Assembly: GCF_900302465.1 (NCBI RefSeq)
Contig: NZ_OMOR01000001.1
Location: 2,356,001 to 2,420,000 of the forward strand
From: Ascidiaceihabitans donghaensis
GTDB taxonomy: Bacteria; Pseudomonadota; Alphaproteobacteria; Rhodobacterales; Rhodobacteraceae
Length of the DNA stretch: 64,000 nucleotides
Reading direction: 5' to 3'
Shown: positions 37,419 to 47,091 of the stretch, in pieces
Layout of the letters: every line of letters starts with the position of its first letter
Position numbering within the stretch: position 1 is the first letter of the stretch
Program-made: the position numbers and the translations under genes
Notes under the pieces: generated by a model
What the model was told of the DNA's origin: nothing
Database searches by the model: none
Seen by the model: the letters and a program-made list of their open reading frames with translations, nothing else

Positions 37419-39844
37419 AACGGGATGTCATCCACGCCAGAGATGAACTTGGCCACAACCTTCTTGGTGCCTGCCTTTTCAAACGCGATTTCCAGCTTGT
37501 CGCCTTCAATTTCCAAAACGGCGCCATAGCCGAACTTTTGATGAAACACCCGTTCGCCCACCGTAAAGCTGCTGACTGCGGTCATATCGATGATGGTGTT
37601 TTTGCTTTCGGCGGGCTGACTTACTGGACGCTGTTGTGACCGCGCCTGCAACCTGCGCCATCCGGGTGAGTTGTATACATTCGCCTCAGACGCCGCCTGA
37701 TGCAAATTCGACTGTACCTCTGCTTGGGGGGCGGCAGCACCAAATCCACCGCCATACAACCCCGGAGGCGTCAGAACATCGACATGTTCCTGAGGCAGCT
37801 CATCAATGAAACGCGACGGTAAGCTTGATTGCCATTGCCCGAACACGCGGCGATTGGCGGCAAAGGAAATCGTACACAGCTCCTCTGCGCGGGTAATGCC
37901 CACGTAAGCCAGACGCCGTTCCTCCTCGAGCCCCTTTTGGCCGCTTTCATCCATTGAACGCTGCGATGGAAACAACCCGTCTTCCCAGCCGGGCAAAAAC
38001 ACGCAGGGAAATTCAAGCCCTTTGGCCGCGTGCAGCGTCATGATGGACACTTTCGCGCCCCCATCATCACTTTCATTGTCCATAATCAGGCTGACATGTT
38101 CCAGAAACCCTTGCAAATTCTCGAACTGCTCCAAAGCTTTCACAAGTTCCTTAAGGTTTTCCAACCGCCCGGGTGCTTCAGGCGTTTTGTCGTTTTGCCA
38201 ATGGGTCGTGTACCCGCTTTCGTCCAGAATAACCTGCGCCAGCTCAACATGGGTCATCTGCGGGGCGCCGTATTCCACACCCGTCGTCACACCTTCGTCG
38301 ATGACATCATCGTCACCAATATCGCGCGCCACAACGGGCCCGCGCGACATCCCGATCCAACGGTCTATTCCTTCAACAAGCTTGCGTAACTCACTGCCAC
38401 CTTTACCTTTTATCAAGCCGCTATCGACTGCGATCCGCGCACCTTCCACCAACGAAACACCGTTGGATCGCGCCGCAATCTGAATGGTCTGCTGCGCTTT
38501 GTCGCCAAGACCGCGTTTGGGCGTGTTCACGATGCGCTCAAACGCCAGATCATTGTCGGGGCTTGTGACAACGCGAAAATATGCCATTGCGTCGCGGATT
38601 TCCATGCGCTCGTAAAAGCGTGGGCCGCCAATAACGCGGTACGGCAGGCCTATGGTCAAAAAGCGATCTTCAAAGGCACGCATCTGATGTGATGCACGGA
38701 CCAGAATGGCCATATGGTCCAGCGACATCGGGGCCATGCCCCGCGTGCCGCGTTGGGACGCTTCTATCTCGTCTCCGATCCAGCGCGCCTCTTCCTCACC
38801 GTCCCAATGGCCGATCAAACGCACCTTTTCGCCGTCGGTTTCTTCGGTCCACAAGGTTTTGCCAAGCCGTCCTGCGTTGCCTTCGATAACCCCGGATGCG
38901 GCACCTAAAATATGCGGCGTGGACCGGTAGTTTTGCTCCAGACGCACCACGTGCGATCCGGGAAAATCAGTCTCAAAGCGCAGGATATTGCCCACTTCTG
39001 CGCCGCGCCACCCGTAGATAGATTGGTCGTCGTCACCAACACAGCAGATGTTTTTGTGGCCTGAGGCCAGCAGCCTAAGCCACAGATATTGCGCGACGTT
39101 CGTGTCTTGGTATTCGTCTACAAGGATGTATTTGAACCAGCGCTGGTATTGCGACAGAACATCGCCATGGGTCTGAAAAATCGTGACCATGTGCAGCAGC
39201 AAATCGCCAAAATCTGTGGCGTTCAACTCCAACAATCGGGCCTGATACTGGGCGTATAATTCCGGGCCTTTATGGTTGTAGGCACCGCCATCGGCTGCCG
39301 GAATTTTATCTGGCGTCAATGCACGGTTTTTCCAATCGTCGATAATGCCGGCCAACATGCGCGCAGGCCAACGCTTGTCGTCAATGCCAGCGGCAGACAC
39401 CAGCTGTTTGAGCAAGCGCAATTGGTCGTCCGTATCCAAAATCGTGAAGTTGCTTTTCAACCCGACAAGTTCAGCATGTCGGCGCAAAAGCTTCACACAA
39501 ATTGCGTGAAATGTGCCAAGCCACGGCATGCCTTCGATCTGTTGCCCCAACATGCCGCCGACGCGGTTTTTCATTTCACGCGCGGCTTTATTGGTAAACG
39601 TAACTGCCAGAATTTCATTGGGACGCGCACGGCCGGTATTCATCAAATGCACAATGCGTGCAGTCAAAGCTTTGGTTTTGCCAGTGCCAGCGCCTGCCAA
39701 CATCAAAACAGGGCCGTCCATCTGCTCGACGGCGGCCCGCTGTGCAGGGTTCAACCCGTCAAGATAGGGTTGCGGACGCGCAGCCATGGCGCGGGCGGAC
39801 AAAGACGCGCCATCAAAGGCGTCCATTTCATCAAAACTGCTCAT
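37415..39844 (-). CDS. uvrD: ATP-dependent DNA helicase UvrD/PcrA
   Basis: A superfamily 1A 3'-5' helicase acting in nucleotide excision and mismatch repair and in clearing recombination intermediates. 809 residues. Walker A AGAGTGKTKAL lies near 50, DEYQDTN (motif II) near 225, DDDQSIYGWRGA (motif III) near 258 and the C-terminal motif V/VI region VGITRAEEL near 640. The last 40 residues (VGERVFHQKFGYGAV) form the PcrA/UvrD tudor-like domain that binds RNA polymerase. Length is slightly above the norm (720-780). Confidence 0.96.
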   Translation of the reverse strand: MSSFDEMDAFDGASLSARAMAARPQPYLDGLNPAQRAAVEQMDGPVLMLAGAGTGKTKALTARIVHLMNTGRARPNEILAVTFTNKAAREMKNRVGGMLGQQIEGMPWLGTFHAICVKLLRRHAELVGLKSNFTILDTDDQLRLLKQLVSAAGIDDKRWPARMLAGIIDDWKNRALTPDKIPAADGGAYNHKGPELYAQYQARLLELNATDFGDLLLHMVTIFQTHGDVLSQYQRWFKYILVDEYQDTNVAQYLWLRLLASGHKNICCVGDDDQSIYGWRGAEVGNILRFETDFPGSHVVRLEQNYRSTPHILGAASGVIEGNAGRLGKTLWTEETDGEKVRLIGHWDGEEEARWIGDEIEASQRGTRGMAPMSLDHMAILVRASHQMRAFEDRFLTIGLPYRVIGGPRFYERMEIRDAMAYFRVVTSPDNDLAFERIVNTPKRGLGDKAQQTIQIAARSNGVSLVEGARIAVDSGLIKGKGGSELRKLVEGIDRWIGMSRGPVVARDIGDDDVIDEGVTTGVEYGAPQMTHVELAQVILDESGYTTHWQNDKTPEAPGRLENLKELVKALEQFENLQGFLEHVSLIMDNESDDGGAKVSIMTLHAAKGLEFPCVFLPGWEDGLFPSQRSMDESGQKGLEEERRLAYVGITRAEELCTISFAANRRVFGQWQSSLPSRFIDELPQEHVDVLTPPGLYGGGFGAAAPQAEVQSNLHQAASEANVYNSPGWRRLQARSQQRPVSQPAESKNTIIDMTAVSSFTVGERVFHQKFGYGAVLEIEGDKLEIAFEKAGTKKVVAKFISGVDDIPF

Positions 39845-39903
39845 GGCGGTAATGTAACGCCAAATCAGAAAAAGGAAAACCCGTGTTCACAAGATGTTCC
39901 CCG

Positions 39904-39960
39904 CTTCTTTTCGCTATAAATATCCCGGGGGGAGTCCGCAGGATGGGGGCTGGCCCCCTT
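39904..39960. repeat. Dispersed intergenic repeat, long form, forward
   Basis: CTTCTTTTCGCTA, then AAATATCCCGGGGGG, then a GGGGGC...GCCCCC-type hairpin. The same order appears near 50974 and in reverse near 44792 and 48131. It lies between uvrD and the alpha-hydroxy-acid oxidase gene. Confidence 0.75.
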
Positions 39961-40001
39961 GCACCCTTGCCAAGCCATGCAAACCCAGCGCAAATGCGCA
40001 A

Positions 40002-41144
40002 ATGGACCTTCACAGCAGTTACCCCGGCCTTTCTGACCTGCGCCATGCAGCCCAAAAACGTATCCCGCATTTCGTGTGGGAATACCTCGACAGTGCCACA
40101 GGCGACGAACGCACAAAGCAGCGCAACCGGGATGGCTTGGACGCTGTAGGTTTTTTGCCCTCGATTTTGCACGGCGAATTCAAACCAGACCTCTCCACAT
40201 CATTGTTGGGACATAACTATCCCCTGCCCTTTGGCATTTCCCCTATCGGGATGTCCGGGCTGATATGGCCTGGCGCCGAAACACTGCTGGCCCAAGCAGG
40301 CGCTAGACTTGGCATTCCTTATGCATTGTCGACAGTCGCCACTCAGGCCCCCGAAGACGTTGCACCGCATCTGGGTGATCATGCTTGGTTCCAGATGTAC
40401 CCCCCGCGCGACGAAGCCATTCGCACAGATATGCTGAACCGTGCAAAGGCCAGCGGGTTCAGAACGCTCATATTGACCGTGGACGTTCCCGTGGCTTCGC
40501 GGCGCGAACGCCAGACGCGGTCGGGGCTGACAAACCCGCCTAAGCTGACGCCGCGTTTGCTGGCGCAGGTGGTTCGATGCCCGGCTTGGGCACTGGGCAT
40601 CATGAAGACAGGCATGCCGCATATGCGCATGCTGGACAAATACACCGATGCCGCGGGACAAGGACGTTCAACAACAGAACATGTTGGTTACTTGCTGCGT
40701 ACCTCGCCTGACTGGTCTTATGTAGAATGGTTGCGCGATGCCTGGGACGGGCCATTTGTGATCAAAGGTGTCACGCGCCCCCAAGATGCGGAACGGCTTG
40801 AAACACTTGGTGTAGATGCGATCTGGTTGTCCAATCATGCAGGACGCCAATTTGATGGGGCGCCGGCCGCCATTGATACACTGCCTGCAATGCGGGCCGC
40901 GACGACGTTGCCAATAATCTTTGACAGCGGAATTGAAGGCGGGCTTGATATATTACGCGCTTTGGCGCTGGGGGCAAATTTTGTGATGATGGGCCGCGCT
41001 TGGCACTATGCCCTTGGCGCATTGGGCAAAGCGGGTCCCGCGCATCTGGCCGATCTGCTGGCGCGCGACATGGAAGCCAACATGGGTCAACTGGGTGCAC
41101 GGACGTTAGGTGAATTGCCTGACACGATACACCACGGGCGCTAA
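40002..41144 (+). CDS. FMN-dependent alpha-hydroxy-acid oxidising protein (lactate dehydrogenase-like)
   Basis: A 380-residue TIM-barrel flavoenzyme that oxidises L-2-hydroxy acids such as L-lactate. Starting at the ATG at 40002, it opens with the family's DLRHAAQKRIPHFVWEYLDS. Other marks are FGISPIGMSGL, the FMN-contacting TVDVPVASRRERQTR, the catalytic SNHAGRQFDG near residue 260 and FDSGIEGGLDI with MMGRAW for phosphate binding. Upstream in-frame sequence overlaps the intergenic repeat, so the later start is preferred. Lactate is the likely substrate; glycolate or mandelate is possible. Pyruvate carboxylase follows. Confidence 0.9.
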   Translation: MDLHSSYPGLSDLRHAAQKRIPHFVWEYLDSATGDERTKQRNRDGLDAVGFLPSILHGEFKPDLSTSLLGHNYPLPFGISPIGMSGLIWPGAETLLAQAGARLGIPYALSTVATQAPEDVAPHLGDHAWFQMYPPRDEAIRTDMLNRAKASGFRTLILTVDVPVASRRERQTRSGLTNPPKLTPRLLAQVVRCPAWALGIMKTGMPHMRMLDKYTDAAGQGRSTTEHVGYLLRTSPDWSYVEWLRDAWDGPFVIKGVTRPQDAERLETLGVDAIWLSNHAGRQFDGAPAAIDTLPAMRAATTLPIIFDSGIEGGLDILRALALGANFVMMGRAWHYALGALGKAGPAHLADLLARDMEANMGQLGARTLGELPDTIHHGR

Positions 41145-41320
41145 GTCTCTGGTTCTGTTCACAACTGTATACAAGTGACCTAAGGGAAACAATTACACGC
41201 TTGCGTCGCCCGCGTTGGCGCAAACATCGCTTTTCTACCCAAAACTACGCGTTTACCACTTTAAGAAAACGACATAGAACGTGGCGCAACTGCATACCGG
41301 CTCCAAAAAGGACCTGCCCT

Positions 41321-44300
41321 ATGACCGACTTCAAAAAAATTCTCATCGCCAACCGCGGCGAAATCGCCATCCGCATCATGCGGGCCGCCAACGAGATGGG
41401 CAAAAAAACGGTGGCGGTGTTTGCCGAAGAAGACAAATTGGGGTTGCACCGCTTCAAAGCGGACGAAGCCTACCGGATCGGCGAAGGCATGGGGCCGGTC
41501 GCAGCCTACCTCAGCATTGACGAAATTATTCGTGTGGCGCGTGAATGCGGCGCCGACGCGATCCACCCCGGCTATGGCCTGCTGTCGGAAAACCCCGATT
41601 TTGTGGACGCCTGCGCCAAAAACGGCATCACGTTTATTGGCCCCAAGGCCGAAACCATGCGCGCCCTTGGCGACAAGGCGTCCGCGCGCCGCGTCGCGGT
41701 TGAGGCTGGCGTTCCTGTCATTCCTGCCACGGAAGTTCTGGGCGACGATATGGCCGCCATCAAGGCAGAAGCGGCCGAAGTCGGGTATCCTTTGATGCTG
41801 AAAGCGTCATGGGGTGGCGGTGGTCGCGGAATGCGCCCCATCATGTCCGAAGACGAGCTGGAAGAAAAAGTGCTGGAAGGCCGCCGCGAAGCTGAAGCCG
41901 CCTTTGGCAACGGTGAAGGTTATCTGGAAAAGATGATCATGCGCGCCCGCCACGTCGAGGTGCAAATCCTCGGTGACAGCCACGGCGGCATGTACCACCT
42001 GTTTGAACGCGACTGTTCCGTGCAGCGCCGCAACCAGAAAGTGGTCGAACGCGCCCCTGCTCCCTACCTCAGCGAAGAACAGCGCACAGAGATTTGCGAG
42101 CTGGGGTACAAAATCTGCAAACATGTGAACTATGAATGTGCAGGCACTGTCGAATTCTTGATGGATATGGAAACAGGCAAGTTTTACTTCATCGAAGTGA
42201 ACCCGCGCGTGCAGGTCGAACATACCGTAACCGAGGAAGTCACCGGCATCGACATCGTGCAGTCCCAGATCCTGATCGCCGAAGGCAAAACCATCGCCGA
42301 GGCCACTGGCAAAGCCACTCAAGCTGATGTCCAACTGACAGGCCACGCCTTGCAAACGCGGATCACCACCGAAGACCCGCAAAACAACTTTATCCCCGAT
42401 TATGGCCGCATCACCGCCTTCCGCGAAGCGACAGGTTTTGGCATCCGCCTAGATGGCGGCACGGCATATTCGGGTGGTGTGATCACGCGCTACTACGATT
42501 CACTGCTGGTCAAAGTCACCGCCAAGGCGCAGACACCTGAATTGGCCATCGCCCGCATGGACCGCGCCCTGCGTGAATTCCGTATTCGTGGCGTGTCCAC
42601 CAACATCGCCTTTGTCGAGAACCTGCTGAAACACCCCACGTTCCTCGACAATACCTACCACACCAAGTTCATCGACGAGACGCCGAACCTGTTCCAGTTC
42701 AAACGCCGCCGCGACCGTGGCACCAAGGTGCTGACCTACATCGCGGATATTTCCGTGAACGGACACCCCGAGACCAAAGACCGCGCGATGCCGCGCCGCG
42801 ACTTGAAAGAACCAAAAGCCCCGGCCCATCTGAACGAGCCTCAAATGGGCACGCGCAACCTTTTGGAACAAAAAGGCCCCCAAGCGGTTGCCGACTGGAT
42901 GAAGGCCCACCAACAACTGCTGATCACCGACACCACCATGCGCGATGGGCACCAATCCTTGTTGGCGACCCGCATGCGCAGCTACGATATGGTTAAGGTC
43001 GCCTCGGCCTATTCTGCCAATCTGCCGCAACTGTTTTCCATGGAATGCTGGGGCGGTGCGACTTTTGATGTTGCTTACCGCTTCTTGCAGGAATGCCCGT
43101 GGCAGCGCCTGCGTGATCTGCGCGAACGCATGCCCAACATTATGACGCAGATGCTTTTGCGCGGCGCCAATGGGGTTGGTTACACCAACTATCCCGACAA
43201 TGTGGTGCAGGATTTTGTGCGTGTGGCCGCAAACACCGGCGTCGATGTGTTCCGCGTGTTTGACAGCCTGAACTGGGTTGAAAACATGCGCGTGGCCATG
43301 GACGCGGTGCAGGAGCAGAACAAGGTCTGCGAAGGCACGATTTGCTACACGGGCGATATCATGGACCCCGACCGGTCCAAATATGACCTGAAATACTATG
43401 TGGACATGGGCAATGAATTGAAGGCCGCTGGTGCGCATGTGCTGGGGTTGAAAGACATGGCGGGTTTGTTGAAACCCGCAGCCGCGCGTGTTTTGGTGCG
43501 TGCCCTAAAACAAGAAGTCGGCCTGCCGATCCACTTCCACACTCATGACACAGCCGGCATCGCGTCAGCCACGATCCTCGCGGCGGCTGAGGCAGGCGTA
43601 GATGCAGTCGATTGCGCCATGGACGCGCTGTCGGGCAACACATCGCAAGCGACTTTGGGCACCGTGGTCGAAAGCCTGCAACACACCGACCGCGACACCG
43701 GGTTGGACATGAATGCAATCCGCGACATTTCCGACTACTGGGAAGCGGTGCGCGGGCAATATGCGGCGTTCGAGTCTGGCATGCAGGCGCCCTCGTCCGA
43801 GGTCTACCTGCACGAGATGCCGGGTGGCCAGTTTACCAACCTCAAGGCACAAGCACGGTCTTTGGGATTGGAAGAACGCTGGCCCGAGGTCGCGCGCACC
43901 TATGCGGATGTGAACAAGATGTTTGGCGACATCGTCAAAGTCACGCCATCCTCAAAAGTCGTCGGCGACATGGCACTGATGATGGTGTCCCAAGGGTTGA
44001 CCCGCGATGAGGTCGAGGACGCGGACAAAGACGTGGCATTTCCTGACAGCGTGGTCGACATGATGCGCGGCAACTTGGGCCAGCCTCCGGGTGGGTTTCC
44101 TGCAGGCATTCAAACCAAAGTGCTCAAGGGTGAGGCCCCCAACACAATGCGCCCCGGTGCAGACGTGCCACCCACCGATCTCGATGCGACCCGTACAGAA
44201 CTGACAGCCTTGCTGGAAGGCAAAGACGTCGATGACGAGGATTTGCAAGGCTATCTGATGTATCCAAAGGTGTTTTTGGACTACATGGGGCGTCATCGCA

Positions 44301-44761
44301 CCTATGGCCCGGTGCGCGTACTGCCGACGCATACCTTCTTTTATGGCATGCAGCCCGGCGACGAGATCACAGCCGAGATTGATCCGGGAAAAACGCTGGA
44401 AATTCGCATGCAAGCCATTGGCGAGACCAATGAGGACGGCGAAGCCAAAGTCTTCTTTGAACTCAACGGTCAGCCGCGCGTCATTCGTGTGCCCAACCGT
44501 ATGGTCAAAGCCACAACGATCCAGCGGCCTAAGGCTGAGGTCGGCAATGCCGATCACATTGGCGCACCTATGCCGGGCGTTGTGGCCTCCGTGGCGGCGG
44601 TTGTGGGCAAAGAGGTCAAAGAAGGCGATTTGCTTTTGACCATTGAGGCCATGAAGATGGAAACCGGTATTCACGCCGAACGCGACGCTGTTGTGAAGGC
44701 TGTGCATGTGCAACCCGGCGGCCAGATTGACGCCAAGGATTTGCTGGTAGAACTTGAATAA
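41321..44761 (+). CDS. pyc: Pyruvate carboxylase
   Basis: Carboxylates pyruvate to oxaloacetate, replenishing the TCA cycle. At 1146 residues it is the single-chain form. The biotin-carboxylase domain begins KILIANRGEIAIRI and contains WGGGGRGM and EVNPRVQVEHTVTE. The carboxyltransferase domain contains DTTMRDGHQSLLATRMR (about 540) and LPIHFHTHDTAGI. The biotin carrier domain has EAMKMETG, with the biotinylated lysine at 1112. The ATG at 41321 is the family start; the upstream extension is non-homologous. It follows a lactate-oxidase-type gene, so lactate to pyruvate to oxaloacetate is a plausible route. Confidence 0.97.
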   Translation: MTDFKKILIANRGEIAIRIMRAANEMGKKTVAVFAEEDKLGLHRFKADEAYRIGEGMGPVAAYLSIDEIIRVARECGADAIHPGYGLLSENPDFVDACAKNGITFIGPKAETMRALGDKASARRVAVEAGVPVIPATEVLGDDMAAIKAEAAEVGYPLMLKASWGGGGRGMRPIMSEDELEEKVLEGRREAEAAFGNGEGYLEKMIMRARHVEVQILGDSHGGMYHLFERDCSVQRRNQKVVERAPAPYLSEEQRTEICELGYKICKHVNYECAGTVEFLMDMETGKFYFIEVNPRVQVEHTVTEEVTGIDIVQSQILIAEGKTIAEATGKATQADVQLTGHALQTRITTEDPQNNFIPDYGRITAFREATGFGIRLDGGTAYSGGVITRYYDSLLVKVTAKAQTPELAIARMDRALREFRIRGVSTNIAFVENLLKHPTFLDNTYHTKFIDETPNLFQFKRRRDRGTKVLTYIADISVNGHPETKDRAMPRRDLKEPKAPAHLNEPQMGTRNLLEQKGPQAVADWMKAHQQLLITDTTMRDGHQSLLATRMRSYDMVKVASAYSANLPQLFSMECWGGATFDVAYRFLQECPWQRLRDLRERMPNIMTQMLLRGANGVGYTNYPDNVVQDFVRVAANTGVDVFRVFDSLNWVENMRVAMDAVQEQNKVCEGTICYTGDIMDPDRSKYDLKYYVDMGNELKAAGAHVLGLKDMAGLLKPAAARVLVRALKQEVGLPIHFHTHDTAGIASATILAAAEAGVDAVDCAMDALSGNTSQATLGTVVESLQHTDRDTGLDMNAIRDISDYWEAVRGQYAAFESGMQAPSSEVYLHEMPGGQFTNLKAQARSLGLEERWPEVARTYADVNKMFGDIVKVTPSSKVVGDMALMMVSQGLTRDEVEDADKDVAFPDSVVDMMRGNLGQPPGGFPAGIQTKVLKGEAPNTMRPGADVPPTDLDATRTELTALLEGKDVDDEDLQGYLMYPKVFLDYMGRHRTYGPVRVLPTHTFFYGMQPGDEITAEIDPGKTLEIRMQAIGETNEDGEAKVFFELNGQPRVIRVPNRMVKATTIQRPKAEVGNADHIGAPMPGVVASVAAVVGKEVKEGDLLLTIEAMKMETGIHAERDAVVKAVHVQPGGQIDAKDLLVELE

Positions 44762-44791
44762 GTCTGCCCCTTGAGTATGGGGCGCGGTTGT

Positions 44792-44849
44792 TGGGGGCCT
44801 TGCCCCCGCGCTTTCGCGCGCCCCCAGGATATTTTTAGCGAAAAGAAAC
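44792..44849. repeat. Dispersed intergenic repeat, long form, reverse
   Basis: Reverse copy of the element near 39904: GGGGGCCTTGCCCCC, a GC-rich stem, then CCCCCAGGATATTTTTAGCG and AAAAGAAA. It follows pyc and may also end its transcript, as the G/C hairpins are strong. Confidence 0.78.
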
Positions 44850-44975
44850 CCTGCCTCGGCGGGGCTTTGCGCGGTTTTGTGCCTGTGCAATCGTTTCTGG
44901 CAAAACGGTGTTAAACCCTATATTCTTGCGCCCAAGCGCCCCGGGCAAACATGGGGCCACATGAGGACGCAGTCG

Positions 44976-46166
44976 ATGACCCACGTTAATTCCCGCCGGA
45001 GTGTGCGCACTTCTATGTTTTTTGCCGTTTCCGGTTTGATGGTTTTATCCGCTTGTGACGAACCGCTTGATTTTGACCTGCGCGGCATCGGCGGTGGTTT
45101 CACAACCAAGGATGCAGCTGTGAACGCCACAGCCAAAAGACCCTCAGCGGACAATCGGGGTGTTATTTCATATCCGAACTATCAAGTCGCCATTGCAAAA
45201 CGCGGAGACACTTTGAACGATGTGGCTGCACGTCTGGGGCTGGATGCCAATGAACTGGCCCGCTTCAACGGTGTCGCGGCTGATGTTCCCTTGCGCAAAG
45301 ACGAAATCATCGCCCTGCCCCGCCGCGTGTCAGAACCATCGCCCGCAACCGGTGCTGCCACCACAGGCCCGATCCGTCCTTCTTCTGTTGATGTCACCAC
45401 ATTGGCTGGCAGTGCAATCGACAATGCCCCCGACACCACGCCTGTGCAAACGGCAACCCTGCCAGACACCCCGAAACCTTCAGGCGTCGAGCCCATCCGC
45501 CACAAGGTTGAACGCGGAGAAACTGCCTATACGATTGCGCGCCTGTATCAAGTGCCTGTGCGGTCTTTGGCGGAATGGAACGGGCTTGGCAGCAACTTTG
45601 CCGTGCGCGAAGGTCAATTCTTGCTGATCCCTGTGGCCAAACAGGCCCCGCCTGCCCGTGTACTGGATGACACTTCGGTGCCCGGCGCCGGGTCTGCCAC
45701 GCCAACACCGCCCAGTGCGACCAAACCTTTGCCTGATGAAGACACAACCCCCGCAGCTGCAAAGCCTGAGCCAGCCCCTACCATTGATGTGGGCGCCCCC
45801 CCCAAGGCTGCAACCAACGCCCGCTTGGTGTACCCCGTAAAGGGCAGCATCATTCGCGAGTATGCAAAAGGCCGCAATGAAGGCATAAATATCAAAGCAG
45901 CCCCAGGCACGTCCGTGAAAGCCGCAGATGCAGGCACCGTTGCCGCCATCACCAAAAGCGGTGACGGCGTGCCGATCGTTGTCGTGCGCCATGCAGACAA
46001 CCTGTTGACGGTTTATGCCAACGTCACGGACGTTCAGGTCCAAAAAGGCGACACGGTACGCCGCGGACAAGGCATTGCAAAATTGCGCGATGGCGATCAG
46101 TCTTTTGTGCATTTCGAAGTGCGTAAAGGCTTCGACAGCGTCGATCCGACACCTTACCTGCAGTAA
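44976..46166 (+). CDS. NlpD-like LysM/LytM lipoprotein
   Basis: A 396-residue lipoprotein. The signal peptide ends in a lipobox with Cys27 (MVLSAC). Two LysM domains (about 60-110 and 170-215) bind peptidoglycan, a proline/alanine-rich linker follows, and the C-terminal 110 residues are a LytM/M23 domain. The zinc ligands look lost: the HxxxxxD site reads RNEGINI, as in NlpD and EnvC, which activate amidases rather than cut. GAGGA precedes the ATG at 44976. Normally beside surE-pcm; here it is separated from them by about 9 kb, and tat genes are 3 kb downstream. Confidence 0.87.
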   Translation: MTHVNSRRSVRTSMFFAVSGLMVLSACDEPLDFDLRGIGGGFTTKDAAVNATAKRPSADNRGVISYPNYQVAIAKRGDTLNDVAARLGLDANELARFNGVAADVPLRKDEIIALPRRVSEPSPATGAATTGPIRPSSVDVTTLAGSAIDNAPDTTPVQTATLPDTPKPSGVEPIRHKVERGETAYTIARLYQVPVRSLAEWNGLGSNFAVREGQFLLIPVAKQAPPARVLDDTSVPGAGSATPTPPSATKPLPDEDTTPAAAKPEPAPTIDVGAPPKAATNARLVYPVKGSIIREYAKGRNEGINIKAAPGTSVKAADAGTVAAITKSGDGVPIVVVRHADNLLTVYANVTDVQVQKGDTVRRGQGIAKLRDGDQSFVHFEVRKGFDSVDPTPYLQ

Positions 46167-46178
46167 GGCGCCGAACTG

Positions 46179-46931
46179 GTGCGGCGCACGCTGTCCGTTG
46201 GGCTGCACGGCCTGCTTGTGGTGGTGCTGACTGTAGTGACCCAATTGGGGGGTATCGCCTGGATTATCGCCCTGCTGACAAGACGCCGGGTTTTGGTTTT
46301 TCTGTGTGCATATGTCGTTTTGTCCGTAACATCTGTGTTTGTGGCGCCTGTTTTTGGGCGGACGCCATTGTCCTGTCTGCAATCAGGACCGCTTCAGATG
46401 CAATCCACCCTGTATTGCGCCTTGAACCGGCACTATGTGACACCCGAGCTCAGCACAGTGCTACAAGACATGGCCCACGACATGGCCGCTGCCCATCCCG
46501 ACACAGTCACACAGGTTCTGGATGCGGGATTTCCGTTTTGGAACGGCATGCCTTTGTTGCCGCATCTGTCCCACAATGACGGGGAAAAGGCGGATATCGC
46601 GTTCTACTACGAAAACGAAAACGGCTATCTTCGGGGGCAAACAAGATCACCCATCGGCTATTTCGCCTTCCAGAACGGACCAACATCCTGCCCGAGGCGC
46701 TGGCCTTTGTTGCGGTGGGATATGGCGTGGTTGCAAGGTTTTTGGCCAGACTGGTCCTTGGATGACAAACGCATGGCCACAGCGTTGCGTCTTTTGAAGA
46801 ACGACCCGCGTGTCGACAAGATTTTTGTCGAACCGCATTTGGCGCAACGGTACGGCGTGACAGGCGGAAAGGTACGGTTTCAAGGATGCCGCGCTGCACG
46901 TCATGACGATCACATTCACATGCAACTGTAG
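46179..46931 (+). CDS. Membrane-anchored LAS-type metallopeptidase candidate (MepA/M15-like)
   Basis: A 250-residue protein starting at GTG 12 bases after the LytM lipoprotein. Two hydrophobic segments (about 9-30 and 36-58) precede a domain facing the periplasm. SHNDGEKAD (131-139) matches the SHxxGxxxD zinc motif of the LAS group, which includes penicillin-insensitive murein endopeptidase MepA and D,D-carboxypeptidases of family M15. The C-terminal HDDHIHM (242-248) supplies the HxH part. This predicts peptidoglycan cross-link cleavage. Overall similarity to MepA is low, so the call rests on motifs and neighbourhood. Confidence 0.65.
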   Translation: MRRTLSVGLHGLLVVVLTVVTQLGGIAWIIALLTRRRVLVFLCAYVVLSVTSVFVAPVFGRTPLSCLQSGPLQMQSTLYCALNRHYVTPELSTVLQDMAHDMAAAHPDTVTQVLDAGFPFWNGMPLLPHLSHNDGEKADIAFYYENENGYLRGQTRSPIGYFAFQNGPTSCPRRWPLLRWDMAWLQGFWPDWSLDDKRMATALRLLKNDPRVDKIFVEPHLAQRYGVTGGKVRFQGCRAARHDDHIHMQL

Positions 46932-47091
46932 ATTGGTTTCTTTGACCAACTGTTGCCATAATCGCCAATACCTGCCCCATTTGCTTAAAAATGACCTTGT
47001 ATTTGCCTCAAATCGACTGTTTCCGCCGCACTGAGGCCCTGTTGCCCATTCAGAAACAATTCAACGTAACCTGTTGGATTGGTAAGAAACG

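Noticed and set aside
42500-43438. 312-codon reverse-strand frame opposite pyruvate carboxylase
   Set aside because: Shadow of pyc: no recognisable domain, composition typical of antisense to a high-GC gene, and the forward product is complete.
43952-44890. Second 312-codon reverse frame opposite the end of pyc
   Set aside because: Same reasoning; it also runs into the intergenic repeat.
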